Shown: piece after piece, positions 41,980 through 52,022 of the stretch
Layout: the number at the start of each line of letters is the position of its first letter
Position numbering within the stretch: the stretch's first letter is position 1
From: Methanocella arvoryzae MRE50
GTDB taxonomy: Archaea; Halobacteriota; Methanocellia; Methanocellales; Methanocellaceae
Direction: 5' to 3'
DNA length: 64,000 nt
Assembly: GCF_000063445.1 (NCBI RefSeq)
Contig: NC_009464.1
Coordinates: 1,054,001 to 1,118,000 of the forward strand
The notes under the pieces: generated by a model
Database searches by the model: none
What the model was told of the DNA's origin: nothing
What the model saw: only the letters and a program-made list of their open reading frames with translations
Translations under genes and position numbers: made by a program

Positions 41980-44900
41980 TCAGCCCGGCAGGGCAGTACC
42001 GGGCTGCTCCGAAGCTGCGACGGCAGGCAGCATGATCACGAACCTGCAGCCTTTTGTGTGCTCCCCGGCCACGCAGTCTTCCAGCCAGACTTTGCCGCCG
42101 TAGTCTTCGACCAGCACTTTCACCAGGTATAGGCCGAGGCCTTTGCCGCTGGTGCGGGTTTTTCCTTTCTGGAACCTGCTGAAGAGCCTCACCTTTAGCT
42201 CGTCGGGGATGCCCGGGCCATTGTCCTCTACTGACACGTAACAGTAGGGTTTCCCGTCGACCACCTCTTTTTTCAGCGTGATGGAGATGATCAGCTTGCC
42301 GAGAGAGTGCTTGATGGCGTTGCCGATGATGTTGGAGAAGACGTCGGTGAGCAGCTCGTTGGCCATCACGATGCACTTGCACCCGGTGTAGTTGATCTTT
42401 ATATCTCTGCCGACGAGGTTCGAGTAGGTCGAGACCAGTTCCCTGATCACCTGGTCGACGTCGGTTTCGTAGTGCCTGACGCCGCCCTCAATTACTCGCT
42501 GCAGCTTCCGAACATTCTCTATCAGCCTCGTGCTGCTTTGCAGTGCTTCCAGCGGCTTGGAGATTAGTTCCCTGCTGCTCCTGTCAAGGTCCATGGTGCT
42601 CAGGGCGAACTCCAGGAAGCCGATGCCGATCTGGTTCAGGTTCGTGATGTCGTGGCTCATCAGGTCCAGGTACATCTCGACCTGTGCTTTGGCCGCTTTC
42701 AGCCCTTCCTCCGCCCGCTTGCGATCCGTGACGTCGATCAGGATGCCCAGGCCGGCTGGCTGACCCTGGTACTGGAACTGTGTGACGGAGACATCGATCC
42801 ACCTCGTTTCACCGTCTTTCCGGACCATCGGATACTCGTCGTGGGTGGGTACGGCCTCGCCATTCAGCCGGCACTTCACCCGCTCCCTGACCTTTTCCCG
42901 GAACTCGGGGTGGACGATCTCTGCGATATCCATGGACAGCAACTCTTCGACGCTGTAGCCCAGGAGCTTCTCAGTAGCCGGGTTTGCGTAGAGGATTTTC
43001 TGGCGGTAGACAAGGATGCCGGCAGAGCTGGTCTCGGCCAGCGTCCTGAACCTGGATTCGCTCTCCCGCAGCGCATCGTAGACGTGAGCGTTCTCGATGG
43101 AGATGGCGGCCTGGTAAGCCAGTGCTTTTAAAAGCTCGAGGTTCTCAGGGGTAAACACGTTTGTGGCCAGGTTATTCTCGAGGTACAGAATGCCCGACAG
43201 GGCATCGTGGTGGACGATAGGAAGACAGAGCATAGACCTGGTACGATGCTCCGAGATATACGGGTCCGACCCGTAGATGCTGTCGTGGCACGCGTCGTTG
43301 AGCATGACTGGCGTCTTCGTCCTCGCCACGTAGTTGACTACGGAGACGGGGACCTCCCCGCTCTCCTCGATCGGCAGTCCCGGGAGAGTCTCGACCTGCG
43401 GGCGACCGATGACGCCTCGTGCCTGCACGAACAGCGAAGCGTTTCTTACCATCATCAGGATGCCCTTCTGGGCACCCGCATTCTCTATGGCGATGCTCGT
43501 GAGCCGGTTCAGCAGCTGCTCGAGGCGGATCTCCTGGGAGAGAGTGCGAGATGCTGCGATAATCGCCGCAGCGTCCAGCGAAGCGGCGCGTTCCCGGACG
43601 AGCAGGTACTTGTACTGTGCTTTGAGGTTCTCAGCCTTGCGTGAAGCGCCCCATATGCGATAGCAGTCGGTGGCATTGCGAAGGCTGACCCCTGCGAGAT
43701 CGTCCCGGCCCAGAGACAGGTAAAATTTGGCTTCCAGCTCGTAGGCCAGCGCTTCTTCGCTTACGAAGCCGTTTTCCCGGGTGGCCCTGATCGCATGACT
43801 GTACAGGGCTACTGCCTGGCCTATCTCGCCGGTCGCGCGGGCTAATTCGGCTTCTACTAAATCACACTTATGACTGAAGTTCAGGGGCGAATGGCTGGCC
43901 CGGCTATTCAGGTCAGCGAGGACCGATTTCGCCTTCTCGAGAAGCCATATTTTCTCGTGCTCCGCGGCGTTCGGGTAGTACGCCAGCAGTGCCAGCGCAT
44001 AATAGAAGAGAAAATCGGCGTAGTACAGGTAACCTTCGCCGGATTTTTCATATTCCGCACAGGATGCGGCGGACTCGATCGCGCCCCTGTAGTCGCCGAA
44101 CAGGTATTGTAGCCGGATTTTACAGTACAGGGTGCAGAAGGCGGGGAAATAATTCTTTTCCATTCTCCACCGGACAAGGGCGGTGGTCTCGTCCAGAAGC
44201 CTGCCATGTAGATGCCGTGGATCGGCGGCCTCGCCGGCCAGGTTAAGCGCAGCCTGTCCCCATATCCGGGCCAGATCGCCGTGCAACTCCAGCCTCAGCC
44301 GATCCATGGTATCCAGGCATGTAATCGCGCTCCTGCGGATCTCGTCGACCTGTCCGCCAGTGCAAAAGAGATAGCCGCTGTAGTGAACCGCGCTGGCAAA
44401 AGCGTATTCGAGGTCGCCGGTTTCCATGCCGGCCTGAGAGACTTCTTTCAGTGTCTTAAGCGAGTCCCGGGCATCCTCTTTCCAGGGCCTCACGAACACG
44501 TTGAAGAGGAAGTTGATCTTCGCCTCATGCTCCCTTGCCTTGTACAGCCTCTGCAGTTTCAGGGAAAGCTGTCCGAACCGGTAGCCGGTTTCGACGTCCC
44601 CGTACGGCCCGCATAGCAGCACTGCATACCAGCCGTATGCGAAGGCCGACATGGGCGAGTTACCGTGCTTCACAGAGATGAGGACCATCATCGAGATGAG
44701 CGCCGTGAGCAGGGTATAATTCATCCTGTACGCAGGCGCGGCTAGGCTCATCATCACCCTCATCAGCGTCAGCTGCCGGGCTTCTGTCATTGCGGGCAGG
44801 TAGGCAAGGTCCTCCACCCGCGGGATTTTCCTGGCAAGTTCCTGGCGTAGCTGCGCTGAGTACTCCTGAAGCGCTCCAGGCTCCCGGGGGAGCTGTACCC

Positions 44901-47463
44901 CCAGCAGGTCGAGCGCTTCCAGCCCCGCCTGGATAGCTTCCTCGTCCTGCCGTTGCGTCGCGTAGAAAATGACATGCAGCTCGTACACCCGCCCCCGGAC
45001 CAGCACGTCGTCCGTGTGCTGCAGTACCTCGCTGGACAGCAGTTCAGCCCTTTCGAAGTTCAGGCTGAGGTATTCTGCTTCGATGGCCTCCATGTACAGG
45101 TTAAGTGTCAGGTTGTGATACCTCTCCCACTTATCCGGAGGCAGCATCCCTATGCCCATGCTGAAGTACCAGATGGCTGCCTGATAAGCCGCCTCCCGCT
45201 TCGCCTTCTGCCCGGCGGAAAGATTTAGCTCGACCAGCCGGAGCCGCTCAGCTGCGCTATCCAGGTACTGGAAGCCCTCGTTGAGGTGGCTGACCAGGGT
45301 GAAGATCATATCTTCAAGCTCTGTTTCAGAGGTACTCTGCAGGAGCATCCGGCCCAGCTTCACATGCACGAGCTTTCGCTGCCGCCGGGGAAGTAAAGAG
45401 AGGGAAGCTTTCCTGACCCGGTCGTGCAGGAACTCGAACCGGCTCTCGTTTGCCTGCAGAGTCTCGCCCAGATCCGGGGAGATCGGTTCCCCGACAGGCA
45501 GGATCAGCCCTTCTTCGACCGCCGGCCAGAGGTGATCTTCGACTTCCTGGTCCGGCATCTCAGCTGCCGCTGCCAGTGTCCAGGTATCGAACTGGTTTCC
45601 GATGCATGCGGCCAGCGATAGCAGGTGTCTCGTTTTCTCGGGCAGCCGCTCGATCTTTTGCATCGCCAGCCTGACCACGTTATCAGTGATCCCCATGTGC
45701 TGAATGTGATCGACGTCCCATTCCCACTGACGCAGGTCGTAGTTGAAGGTGAGGTGGCCGGCTTCATACAGCGACTGGAGGAACTGTACAGCGAACAGCG
45801 GGTTACCCCCGGTCTTCTCGAAGATCAGGTTGGACAGAGGGCGGGAGAATGAGGGATCGCAGCGAAGCGTATCAGAGACTATCTGGTTGAGCGCATCCGG
45901 CGACAGGTTTTCCAGCTGGATAAACCGGATATGAGCCTGACTTCGTCTCAGCTCATCTATCGCCATGGACAGGAGGTGTCCGGGGCCCGTCTCAGTATTC
46001 CTGTACGCGCCGATAAACAGCAGGTACGGGTAGTCCTGTCCTGCCATCAGCGGCCTGAGCAGGTTCACCGTCGCGGGGTCGGCCCACTGCAGGTTGTCGA
46101 TGAAGAGGACGAGCGGATGCCCTTTTCCCGCTATCGATCTGACGAAGCTCAGGAAGACGAGCCTGAAGCGGTTCTGCGCTTCGGTGGGCCCGAGGTCCGG
46201 AACCGGGGGCTGCCGGCCGATGATGAGTTCCAGCCGGGGGATCATGCTGACCAGCAAGCCTCCGCTGGTTCCGACTGCCTGTAAAATTTTCGCCTTCCAG
46301 TTAGCTACGCTCTCCACGCTCTCGGTGAGTATCTGGTCGACCAGTTCGGTGAAAGCCTGGATCAGGGCATAATGTGGGGAGTTTTTCTGGTACTCGTCCG
46401 GCTTGCCGGTGATAAAATAGCCACCGGCTTTTCCGGCAAACCGCTGCACGTCGCTGACCAGCATGGTCTTGCCCACTCCGGGAGGGCCGGTAATCAGCAC
46501 AGCCTCGGAGCCACCCTCCGCAGCATCCTCTATCGCTTTGAGGAGCTCGACGGTCTCAGGTTCCCGGCCGTACAGCTTGCCGGGCAGCTGGAAGACTCCG
46601 GGCAGGTCTTCGAGGCCCGGCTGGAACGGCTCGACCCTGCCGGAGGACCGCAGCCGGCTCAAGGCCTTTTCCAGGTCCGCCATCAGGCCGTACGCTGACT
46701 GGTACCGATCTTCAGGGCTCTTGGCCAGCAGCTTCATCACGATGGCAGAAACCGCCTCGGACACCAGCGGATTGACCTCGTGCGGAGGCACCGGGTTTCT
46801 GGCCAGGATCTGGTGGGTGAGTTCTGAGCGGGAAGCCGCATAGAAGGGCAGCCTCCCGGCAAACATTTCGTAGAGTATGACGCCTGCCGAATAAAGATCG
46901 CTGCGATAGTCGATAGGGAGATTTATCCTTCCCGTCTGCTCGGGCGAAATATACTCCAGCGGACCTTCGAACATGTCGAGGCTCTCCCGCCTGACGACCC
47001 TGCCGCCGGCCACTGCCATGTCCAGGTCAATGATTGTGGCCTGCATATCTTTGTCAATGATAACATTGCTGCTGGTGAGGTTTCTGTGCAGTATTTTGTG
47101 GCGGTGCAGCTGATCCAGTGCGACGGCCAGGGACAAGGCTATCCTGAGCATGTTCTCGAGACTCAGTCGTTCCCGGAAGACCTCAGAGGCCGCCCTGCCT
47201 TCGACGTACTCAAGGACAATTGCCGGGCTGCCATCGATCGTCAGGTACTCCCAGGCTTTTCTGACGCCCGGCAGATCCAGTCCTTTCGCTATCTCGTACT
47301 CTACGTCAAGCCGCCCGGTCCCGCCATGGGCAGCATATCCGGGCTGAAGTACCTTGATTACTACGGGGCCGCCGTACTCCGACTCTTCCAGGAGGTACAC
47401 CAGAGTGCTGTTGCCCTCATAGAGTAGCGGAAGTGATGAGAGGTCTTCGCGGGTTACAATCAT
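41980..47463 (-). CDS. Giant hybrid sensor: protein-kinase-like, AAA ATPase, GAF, PAS and histidine kinase
   Basis: 1827 aa, cytoplasmic. Domains: residues 5-275 protein-kinase-like fold (VVIKVLQPG lysine kept; catalytic loop HRNLTSSN, with Asn128 where active kinases have Asp; DLD for DFG); about 300-640 predicted ATPase with P-loop ITGPPGVGKT (near 325) and Walker B LVLFIDNLQWAD; 650-1290 helical TPR-like repeats; 1310-1460 GAF; 1470-1590 PAS (SAGILVYRQKILYANPATE); then phosphoacceptor LMSHDITNLNQIG (His1604) and HATPase (EDNGPGIPDE, GKGLGLYLVK). The ATG overlaps the ramA stop (ATGA), making it the fourth gene of the methanol operon. It probably senses methanol, redox or energy state; no response regulator is nearby. 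Confidence 0.92.
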   Translation of the reverse strand: MIVTREDLSSLPLLYEGNSTLVYLLEESEYGGPVVIKVLQPGYAAHGGTGRLDVEYEIAKGLDLPGVRKAWEYLTIDGSPAIVLEYVEGRAASEVFRERLSLENMLRIALSLAVALDQLHRHKILHRNLTSSNVIIDKDMQATIIDLDMAVAGGRVVRRESLDMFEGPLEYISPEQTGRINLPIDYRSDLYSAGVILYEMFAGRLPFYAASRSELTHQILARNPVPPHEVNPLVSEAVSAIVMKLLAKSPEDRYQSAYGLMADLEKALSRLRSSGRVEPFQPGLEDLPGVFQLPGKLYGREPETVELLKAIEDAAEGGSEAVLITGPPGVGKTMLVSDVQRFAGKAGGYFITGKPDEYQKNSPHYALIQAFTELVDQILTESVESVANWKAKILQAVGTSGGLLVSMIPRLELIIGRQPPVPDLGPTEAQNRFRLVFLSFVRSIAGKGHPLVLFIDNLQWADPATVNLLRPLMAGQDYPYLLFIGAYRNTETGPGHLLSMAIDELRRSQAHIRFIQLENLSPDALNQIVSDTLRCDPSFSRPLSNLIFEKTGGNPLFAVQFLQSLYEAGHLTFNYDLRQWEWDVDHIQHMGITDNVVRLAMQKIERLPEKTRHLLSLAACIGNQFDTWTLAAAAEMPDQEVEDHLWPAVEEGLILPVGEPISPDLGETLQANESRFEFLHDRVRKASLSLLPRRQRKLVHVKLGRMLLQSTSETELEDMIFTLVSHLNEGFQYLDSAAERLRLVELNLSAGQKAKREAAYQAAIWYFSMGIGMLPPDKWERYHNLTLNLYMEAIEAEYLSLNFERAELLSSEVLQHTDDVLVRGRVYELHVIFYATQRQDEEAIQAGLEALDLLGVQLPREPGALQEYSAQLRQELARKIPRVEDLAYLPAMTEARQLTLMRVMMSLAAPAYRMNYTLLTALISMMVLISVKHGNSPMSAFAYGWYAVLLCGPYGDVETGYRFGQLSLKLQRLYKAREHEAKINFLFNVFVRPWKEDARDSLKTLKEVSQAGMETGDLEYAFASAVHYSGYLFCTGGQVDEIRRSAITCLDTMDRLRLELHGDLARIWGQAALNLAGEAADPRHLHGRLLDETTALVRWRMEKNYFPAFCTLYCKIRLQYLFGDYRGAIESAASCAEYEKSGEGYLYYADFLFYYALALLAYYPNAAEHEKIWLLEKAKSVLADLNSRASHSPLNFSHKCDLVEAELARATGEIGQAVALYSHAIRATRENGFVSEEALAYELEAKFYLSLGRDDLAGVSLRNATDCYRIWGASRKAENLKAQYKYLLVRERAASLDAAAIIAASRTLSQEIRLEQLLNRLTSIAIENAGAQKGILMMVRNASLFVQARGVIGRPQVETLPGLPIEESGEVPVSVVNYVARTKTPVMLNDACHDSIYGSDPYISEHRTRSMLCLPIVHHDALSGILYLENNLATNVFTPENLELLKALAYQAAISIENAHVYDALRESESRFRTLAETSSAGILVYRQKILYANPATEKLLGYSVEELLSMDIAEIVHPEFREKVRERVKCRLNGEAVPTHDEYPMVRKDGETRWIDVSVTQFQYQGQPAGLGILIDVTDRKRAEEGLKAAKAQVEMYLDLMSHDITNLNQIGIGFLEFALSTMDLDRSSRELISKPLEALQSSTRLIENVRKLQRVIEGGVRHYETDVDQVIRELVSTYSNLVGRDIKINYTGCKCIVMANELLTDVFSNIIGNAIKHSLGKLIISITLKKEVVDGKPYCYVSVEDNGPGIPDELKVRLFSRFQKGKTRTSGKGLGLYLVKVLVEDYGGKVWLEDCVAGEHTKGCRFVIMLPAVAASEQPGTALPG

Positions 47464-49118
47464 GATGAGCCCCCCTCAGGCAGGAGGCTGCTGAAAAACT
47501 GGCGGACCTTGAAGACCCTTTCAGGGCATATGCGCTCACATCGCCTGCAAGCCATGCCCTTGCACCGGGAAGGATCGATCGCTACGACAGGAGGCTCGCT
47601 CTTCAGGGCAGAGAGCGCTTTTCCGGGACATCCTGAGACACACTGCCAGCAGGCTGTACACCCCTCGAACTGCGCATCGGCGGAACTACCGAAATCGTGC
47701 AGCGTAGTCAGGCCCATAATGCCGGTATCCTCGATGTCCTTTTTCACGAGATGCAGAACCTCTGGCGTCCCTGCCACAGGCGGCAGATCTGGCAGGCCAT
47801 ACCGCTTCAGCAGGGACCTGTGAAGGTGGGCCGGCATGCCCTCGGTCCAGTACGAAAGTTCCAGCACGTAGGCCTTTTTGAAGACGGCCGACAGGGCGAA
47901 CATACAGTGGTATCTTTTCAGCTTCCGGGCAAGCTCTGACATCTCCCCGAGCTTCGCCGGGTCTGATACCAGGTCCCGGGCCATTGCCAGAGAGGTATTG
48001 CCGACATGGCACACTTTGCTCACCCTCGGCGGGATCAGCCCCAGTTTCTGCGCTTTCAGGGCATCCATATAAGTGCCGGCCGATCCTGACATGTACACAG
48101 TATCGATATCCTGAATGGCAATGCCCGCACGCTTGCATAGCGCTATGTACCCTGCCCTGATTGCGCCCATCGCCTTACCGGCCTCTATCAGGTCTGCTTC
48201 CGCCAGGTACACGTCTTCGCCGAAGTGCAACCTGCGATCGGTAGTGGTGATATGTGGAAGGCAGATCAGGCGGCACTCGATTCCCTCATAGATAGCTGCT
48301 ACTGTACCAGTGCCCGTGATACCTGCGGGCCTGGGCACGCCGGAGCCGACGAAACGGCTTTCACGGAAGTCGACAACGGGCCCTGGCACAGGAGACATGC
48401 CGGCATCCAGCATCATCAGCCGGTAGAAGGGTACGTCGGTCGTTTCTTCCGGCTCCAGGTCACATATAGCGCCAGGAATGGCTATTGTGCCGCAGGTGAT
48501 CTGCTGCCCTTCGAGAGCGGGCCCCGCCGCAGTTGAACCAGTATACACCACCCCGTTATGGAAGAGCGCCATCTCGGCGTTCGTCCCGTAATCGATCGCC
48601 AGGGAGGTCTCGTCACGCTCAAGCATGCCTGTTTTAATAATGAGGGCAAGCGCGTCTGCCCCGACTTCGTGGCGTACCGCCGGAGGAATGAGGATGTCGC
48701 AGTCCGGGGGGAGGAGAAGCCCGGGAAACTGCCAGGCCTTGAGAACAGCCGCTTCCCGCCGGGGAACATTCACGCCGAGCGAGTCAAGCTTTCGCTTCCC
48801 GGCATAAGCGAGATCACGTATTTCCATACCCTGGAACAAAGATAGCTGGGCGGGGTTGCCACAGACGCCGAACACGCTTACCTCGTCCAGAGGCACCCCG
48901 AGGGCTGCGATGAGACGGTTGACTGCCTCGACGATGAGCTTCCGGGCGACCTCGATGCCGGCATCTAAGGCAAAGCTGATATGATCGATCACATTGTCCC
49001 CCGGCAGCGGGTGGCATGACGTGATCACGGTGGACAGCGTTTCCCGGGACTCCAGGTTAAGGGCCTGAGCCCTGAATCCGCTCGTCCCCAGGTCAAGGGC
49101 AATAGCGAGTCTGGCCAT
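47460..49118 (-). CDS. Reductive activator of corrinoid methyltransferase (RamA-like)
   Basis: 552 aa. ATP-dependent enzyme that returns accidentally oxidised Co(II) corrinoid to the active Co(I) state. The ASKHA actin-like ATPase core shows as IALDLGTSGFRAQAL and LAIDYGTNAEMALF. The C-terminus has two ferredoxin motifs (CTACWQCVSGCPGKAL, CKGMACRRCERICPERVF) that pass the electrons. Length and order match RamA of Methanosarcina. Directly downstream of mtaB (43 bases), so MtaC is the likely client. Coupled to the sensor kinase gene by an ATGA overlap. Confidence 0.92.
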   Translation of the reverse strand: MARLAIALDLGTSGFRAQALNLESRETLSTVITSCHPLPGDNVIDHISFALDAGIEVARKLIVEAVNRLIAALGVPLDEVSVFGVCGNPAQLSLFQGMEIRDLAYAGKRKLDSLGVNVPRREAAVLKAWQFPGLLLPPDCDILIPPAVRHEVGADALALIIKTGMLERDETSLAIDYGTNAEMALFHNGVVYTGSTAAGPALEGQQITCGTIAIPGAICDLEPEETTDVPFYRLMMLDAGMSPVPGPVVDFRESRFVGSGVPRPAGITGTGTVAAIYEGIECRLICLPHITTTDRRLHFGEDVYLAEADLIEAGKAMGAIRAGYIALCKRAGIAIQDIDTVYMSGSAGTYMDALKAQKLGLIPPRVSKVCHVGNTSLAMARDLVSDPAKLGEMSELARKLKRYHCMFALSAVFKKAYVLELSYWTEGMPAHLHRSLLKRYGLPDLPPVAGTPEVLHLVKKDIEDTGIMGLTTLHDFGSSADAQFEGCTACWQCVSGCPGKALSALKSEPPVVAIDPSRCKGMACRRCERICPERVFKVRQFFSSLLPEGGSS

Positions 49119-49161
49119 CGGGTCACTCCGTTAAATCCATCCTTATCCATATTTATCAGTC

Positions 49162-50535
49162 TCATAGCTCGTAGGACGCTGGCTTGAACGCTTTGACTCT
49201 CTCGTATTTCTTCAGGCACATGTCGATGAAATCGCCTTCCCTGTCAGGGAGGGCTTCAAGCTCTTTCATGTACCCCAGCAGAGAATCCCGCTCGTAAGCG
49301 GTGAACCTGAGCCGGGCATCAGAGAGCATCAGCTGGCCGCATTTCAGCGCCGCCGCCTTCGCCCGGGAATACATGCTGTCGTTGTTCTCCACGATCGCTT
49401 TGCCGATCTCCCACGCGATGTCGGGGCAGAGGATGTAGCCGTGGGGGCTCCGGTACCGATCGGAGTTGATCATACAGGCCTGGAGTTCTTTATGGAAGCC
49501 AAGCGCGATCGAAGAGTTCATCATCGCTGCGTCGTACCCCAGCATCTCGGTGAAAACGGCGGGAGTGGTGCCGCCAAACATCTCGTGGTACTCCACCGCC
49601 TCGTTCGCCCAGAGGTCGCACACGGCGGCGGTCACGTTGCCGCACAGGCTCAGGTGCGCGCAGGCGCTGGTTTTGCCCTCGGCAGACATGGGCAGCCCGG
49701 TGATCGCCTTGATGATCGGGTTCTCGTACCCGCAGTCCTTACCAGGGCCAGTGGCGCCGCACTCGTAGGCGACGAGAGACCTGCCGGCTGCCATGGCCCG
49801 GCAGAGAGCGGCCAGCGAGTGAGGCACGTCCTTTGAGGCGAAGCCCCCGGCGAGGTACATGGCTACGTTCGCCTGAGCGCAGTCGGTATCCCCGCCGGCG
49901 ATACAGCCGCGCTTCTTCGCGATGCCGACGATCTGCGGCCACAGCCATTCCATGTCCCGGCCGCCCAGCACTGCCTGAGCGAAGAGCATCCCGGTAACGT
50001 CGTTCCGGATGATGGCGTGGTCCGAAATTTCCTTGCCGCCCACTGATTCTATGGAGATTATGTCCGCGTGCTCCGCGCAGGCCTCGAACGCCTCCAGGAT
50101 CAGAGAGGCCCGGTCCGACCGCCTCAGGTGGGCCACCTCGGGCTTTCTGAGGTCGGCGATGGTCGCCCGGTAGCCGGCGCTGAGGCCGTATTTATCGTAG
50201 TAATCGTCGATCTGCCCCGCCGTCTGCCTGGCGATCTCCTTTCCCCAGTCAGGGTTCTGCGTCATCTGGGACACGTGCTCGTTCTCGATGATGATGCCGG
50301 GGAAGCCCAGGAGGATGCACTGCTCCAGCGCATCGCCGTTGGCCCGCTCGAACTCCCGGAGCAGCGTCTTGAGGTTCTGCTCGCTCCCCAGCCGGGGATG
50401 CGGGACGATCTCAGGGATGACAGCACCTCCCCCGATGGCCATCCCGCACCTGACGCGGACAGGCTTCAGAGCCGAACCGAACATCATCAGATCAGGGCTC
50501 TGGTAAGCCATCGAATTCGACAGTTTAAGGCTCAT
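49162..50535 (-). CDS. mtaB: Methanol:corrinoid methyltransferase MtaB
   Basis: Zinc enzyme (457 aa) that transfers the methyl group of methanol to the cobalt of MtaC. The zinc ligands known from the Methanosarcina barkeri enzyme (Glu164, Cys220, Cys269) correspond to Glu163 (ISIESVGGKE), Cys219 (GGDTDCAQAN) and Cys268 (GPGKDCGYEN), a constant one-residue offset that supports orthology and activity. The start is ATG at 50535 behind GGGAGG. It follows mtaC by 16 bases, the classic mtaCB arrangement. No mtaA (methyl transfer to coenzyme M) is in the window. Confidence 0.96.
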   Translation of the reverse strand: MSLKLSNSMAYQSPDLMMFGSALKPVRVRCGMAIGGGAVIPEIVPHPRLGSEQNLKTLLREFERANGDALEQCILLGFPGIIIENEHVSQMTQNPDWGKEIARQTAGQIDDYYDKYGLSAGYRATIADLRKPEVAHLRRSDRASLILEAFEACAEHADIISIESVGGKEISDHAIIRNDVTGMLFAQAVLGGRDMEWLWPQIVGIAKKRGCIAGGDTDCAQANVAMYLAGGFASKDVPHSLAALCRAMAAGRSLVAYECGATGPGKDCGYENPIIKAITGLPMSAEGKTSACAHLSLCGNVTAAVCDLWANEAVEYHEMFGGTTPAVFTEMLGYDAAMMNSSIALGFHKELQACMINSDRYRSPHGYILCPDIAWEIGKAIVENNDSMYSRAKAAALKCGQLMLSDARLRFTAYERDSLLGYMKELEALPDREGDFIDMCLKKYERVKAFKPASYEL

Positions 50536-50551
50536 GTCAGGGCCTCCCTGC

Positions 50552-51301
50552 TCACCCGTTCCATTTGGCCCGCATCTCCTGCCAGGTCATGCCATTCATC
50601 GCGTCTTCCGCCATCTCCGGGGCCTGGCTGGCGTCTCTCCCCCAGATCCCCAGGTCGAAGCTGGTCACGAACTCTTCAGTCACTGCACCTCCCCCGCAGA
50701 CGAACGGAATGTCGAGGCCCAGTTCCCTCAGCCCTGCCGCAGTCCGGGGAAAAGCGGTCATAGTCGTGGTCATCAGGGCAGTGCCGGTCAGCATGACAGG
50801 ACGCCGGAGCCTGCAAGTCTCAACGACCTGCTCCACGGGCACGTCCACGCCAAGGTTGACCACTTCGAACCCGGAGGCGTTCAGCAGCGCGTTGACGATC
50901 ACCTGGCCGATGTCGTGAATGTCGCCTTCAGGCGTGTGGGTTACCACCGTGGCTTTTTTCTTGACAGGCTTGCCCAGCCGCTTCTCGCATAACGAGATTC
51001 CGGCCATCATCGCGTCGGAGGAGAGGATGACCTGGGGCAGGAAATATACGCCTTCCGCCCAGAGACGGCTGACTTCTTTCATGCCGGGGATCAGCCCGTC
51101 GTTGATGACCTTCATCGGCTCCTCGTGTTCAAGCGCCAGCTCTACGCTGGCTTCTACTCCTGCCTCGTCTCCGGCTACCAGCTGTTCGACTACCTTCTGC
51201 AGGAGGACGTCTTCGGAGACTTCGCGGGCTTTTTGCCGGGCTACTTCTATAGAGATATCGTAGCGTGAAAAGATCCCGGAGGTATCGGCAGCATACTTCA
51301 T
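50552..51301 (-). CDS. mtaC: Methanol corrinoid protein MtaC
   Basis: Methyl-carrying corrinoid protein (249 aa). Residues 25-105 are the helical cap domain, and the B12-binding Rossmann domain follows with EGDIHDIG, whose His129 coordinates cobalt from below, plus the downstream GTALMTTTMTAF and CGGGAVTEEF loops. It accepts methyl from MtaB and passes it to an MtaA-type enzyme. First gene of the operon mtaC-mtaB-ramA-kinase. A TATA-like TTTATTATG on the minus strand (about 51343-51351) gives a leader of roughly 20 bases. Confidence 0.95.
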   Translation of the reverse strand: MKYAADTSGIFSRYDISIEVARQKAREVSEDVLLQKVVEQLVAGDEAGVEASVELALEHEEPMKVINDGLIPGMKEVSRLWAEGVYFLPQVILSSDAMMAGISLCEKRLGKPVKKKATVVTHTPEGDIHDIGQVIVNALLNASGFEVVNLGVDVPVEQVVETCRLRRPVMLTGTALMTTTMTAFPRTAAGLRELGLDIPFVCGGGAVTEEFVTSFDLGIWGRDASQAPEMAEDAMNGMTWQEMRAKWNG

Positions 51302-51353
51302 GCGGATCAGCCTGAGTTTAGTTAGTGAAAAAGTTACTCTGGCAGCATAATAA

Positions 51354-51704
51354 ATGTATTCGAATAATAACCAGAACTATAATGTGAAATTTATGACCAC
51401 TATCGCAGGATTAGGGAGCAATGGACAGGTACTGGAGATCCACCTCCGGGAACGGCTTGAAATACGCCTGCCCGAAAGCCGGATTTCCGGGTACATGTGG
51501 AAATACCATGAGCCCGGCTGTCCCCGCCTGCAACTCGAAGACTCGGACTACCGGGAGAAAGGCGAGGCCAGGTTTACAGGGCTCGGGGAGAGATGGTGGC
51601 GGTTCAACGCAATCGCCACCGGGGAATGCAGGCTGGTATTCAGCCTGATCAGGCCCTGGTCGGCGCCGTCCCAGGAATATTTCATAGTGGTCCGGGTTTC
51701 ATAA
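51354..51704 (+). CDS. Chagasin-like (I42) protease inhibitor family protein
   Basis: 116 aa, beta-rich. Three loops match the chagasin pattern for blocking papain-like cysteine proteases: RISGYMWKY (for NPTTGYxW), FTGLGERWWRF (for GxGG..W.F) and LIRPWSAPSQEY (RPW loop). The first loop lacks the usual NPTT and the second lacks GG, so activity may have changed. No signal peptide is evident with either start (51354, or ATG 51393), which suggests action inside the cell. It is divergent from mtaC with a 52-base gap. Confidence 0.72.
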   Translation: MYSNNNQNYNVKFMTTIAGLGSNGQVLEIHLRERLEIRLPESRISGYMWKYHEPGCPRLQLEDSDYREKGEARFTGLGERWWRFNAIATGECRLVFSLIRPWSAPSQEYFIVVRVS

Positions 51705-52022
51705 TGGCATACGGAAAAAGCCATGACATAGATCAGCGACGGGGAAAGAGGGATGAGAATGCTCAGGCTATGAGGACATCACTGCGCCGCCGGCGATTGG
51801 CAGACCCCATATTAGATTGACCCCCTTGCCCCACTATTATATGCTCAGAAAATTATTTATAGAAGTGTAATCTCATATTTCACTGCAATTTTCCCCGTAC
51901 AGAAGGGAAAAAATCAAGTGGGCACTACATTTGTGGTCTATCAGCGATTTGCGCTTCGGAGAATCATAAATCCCTGTATGCTAACGGCTTTGGATGGCTT
52001 GTGGGCAAGACAGGCAATCGCA

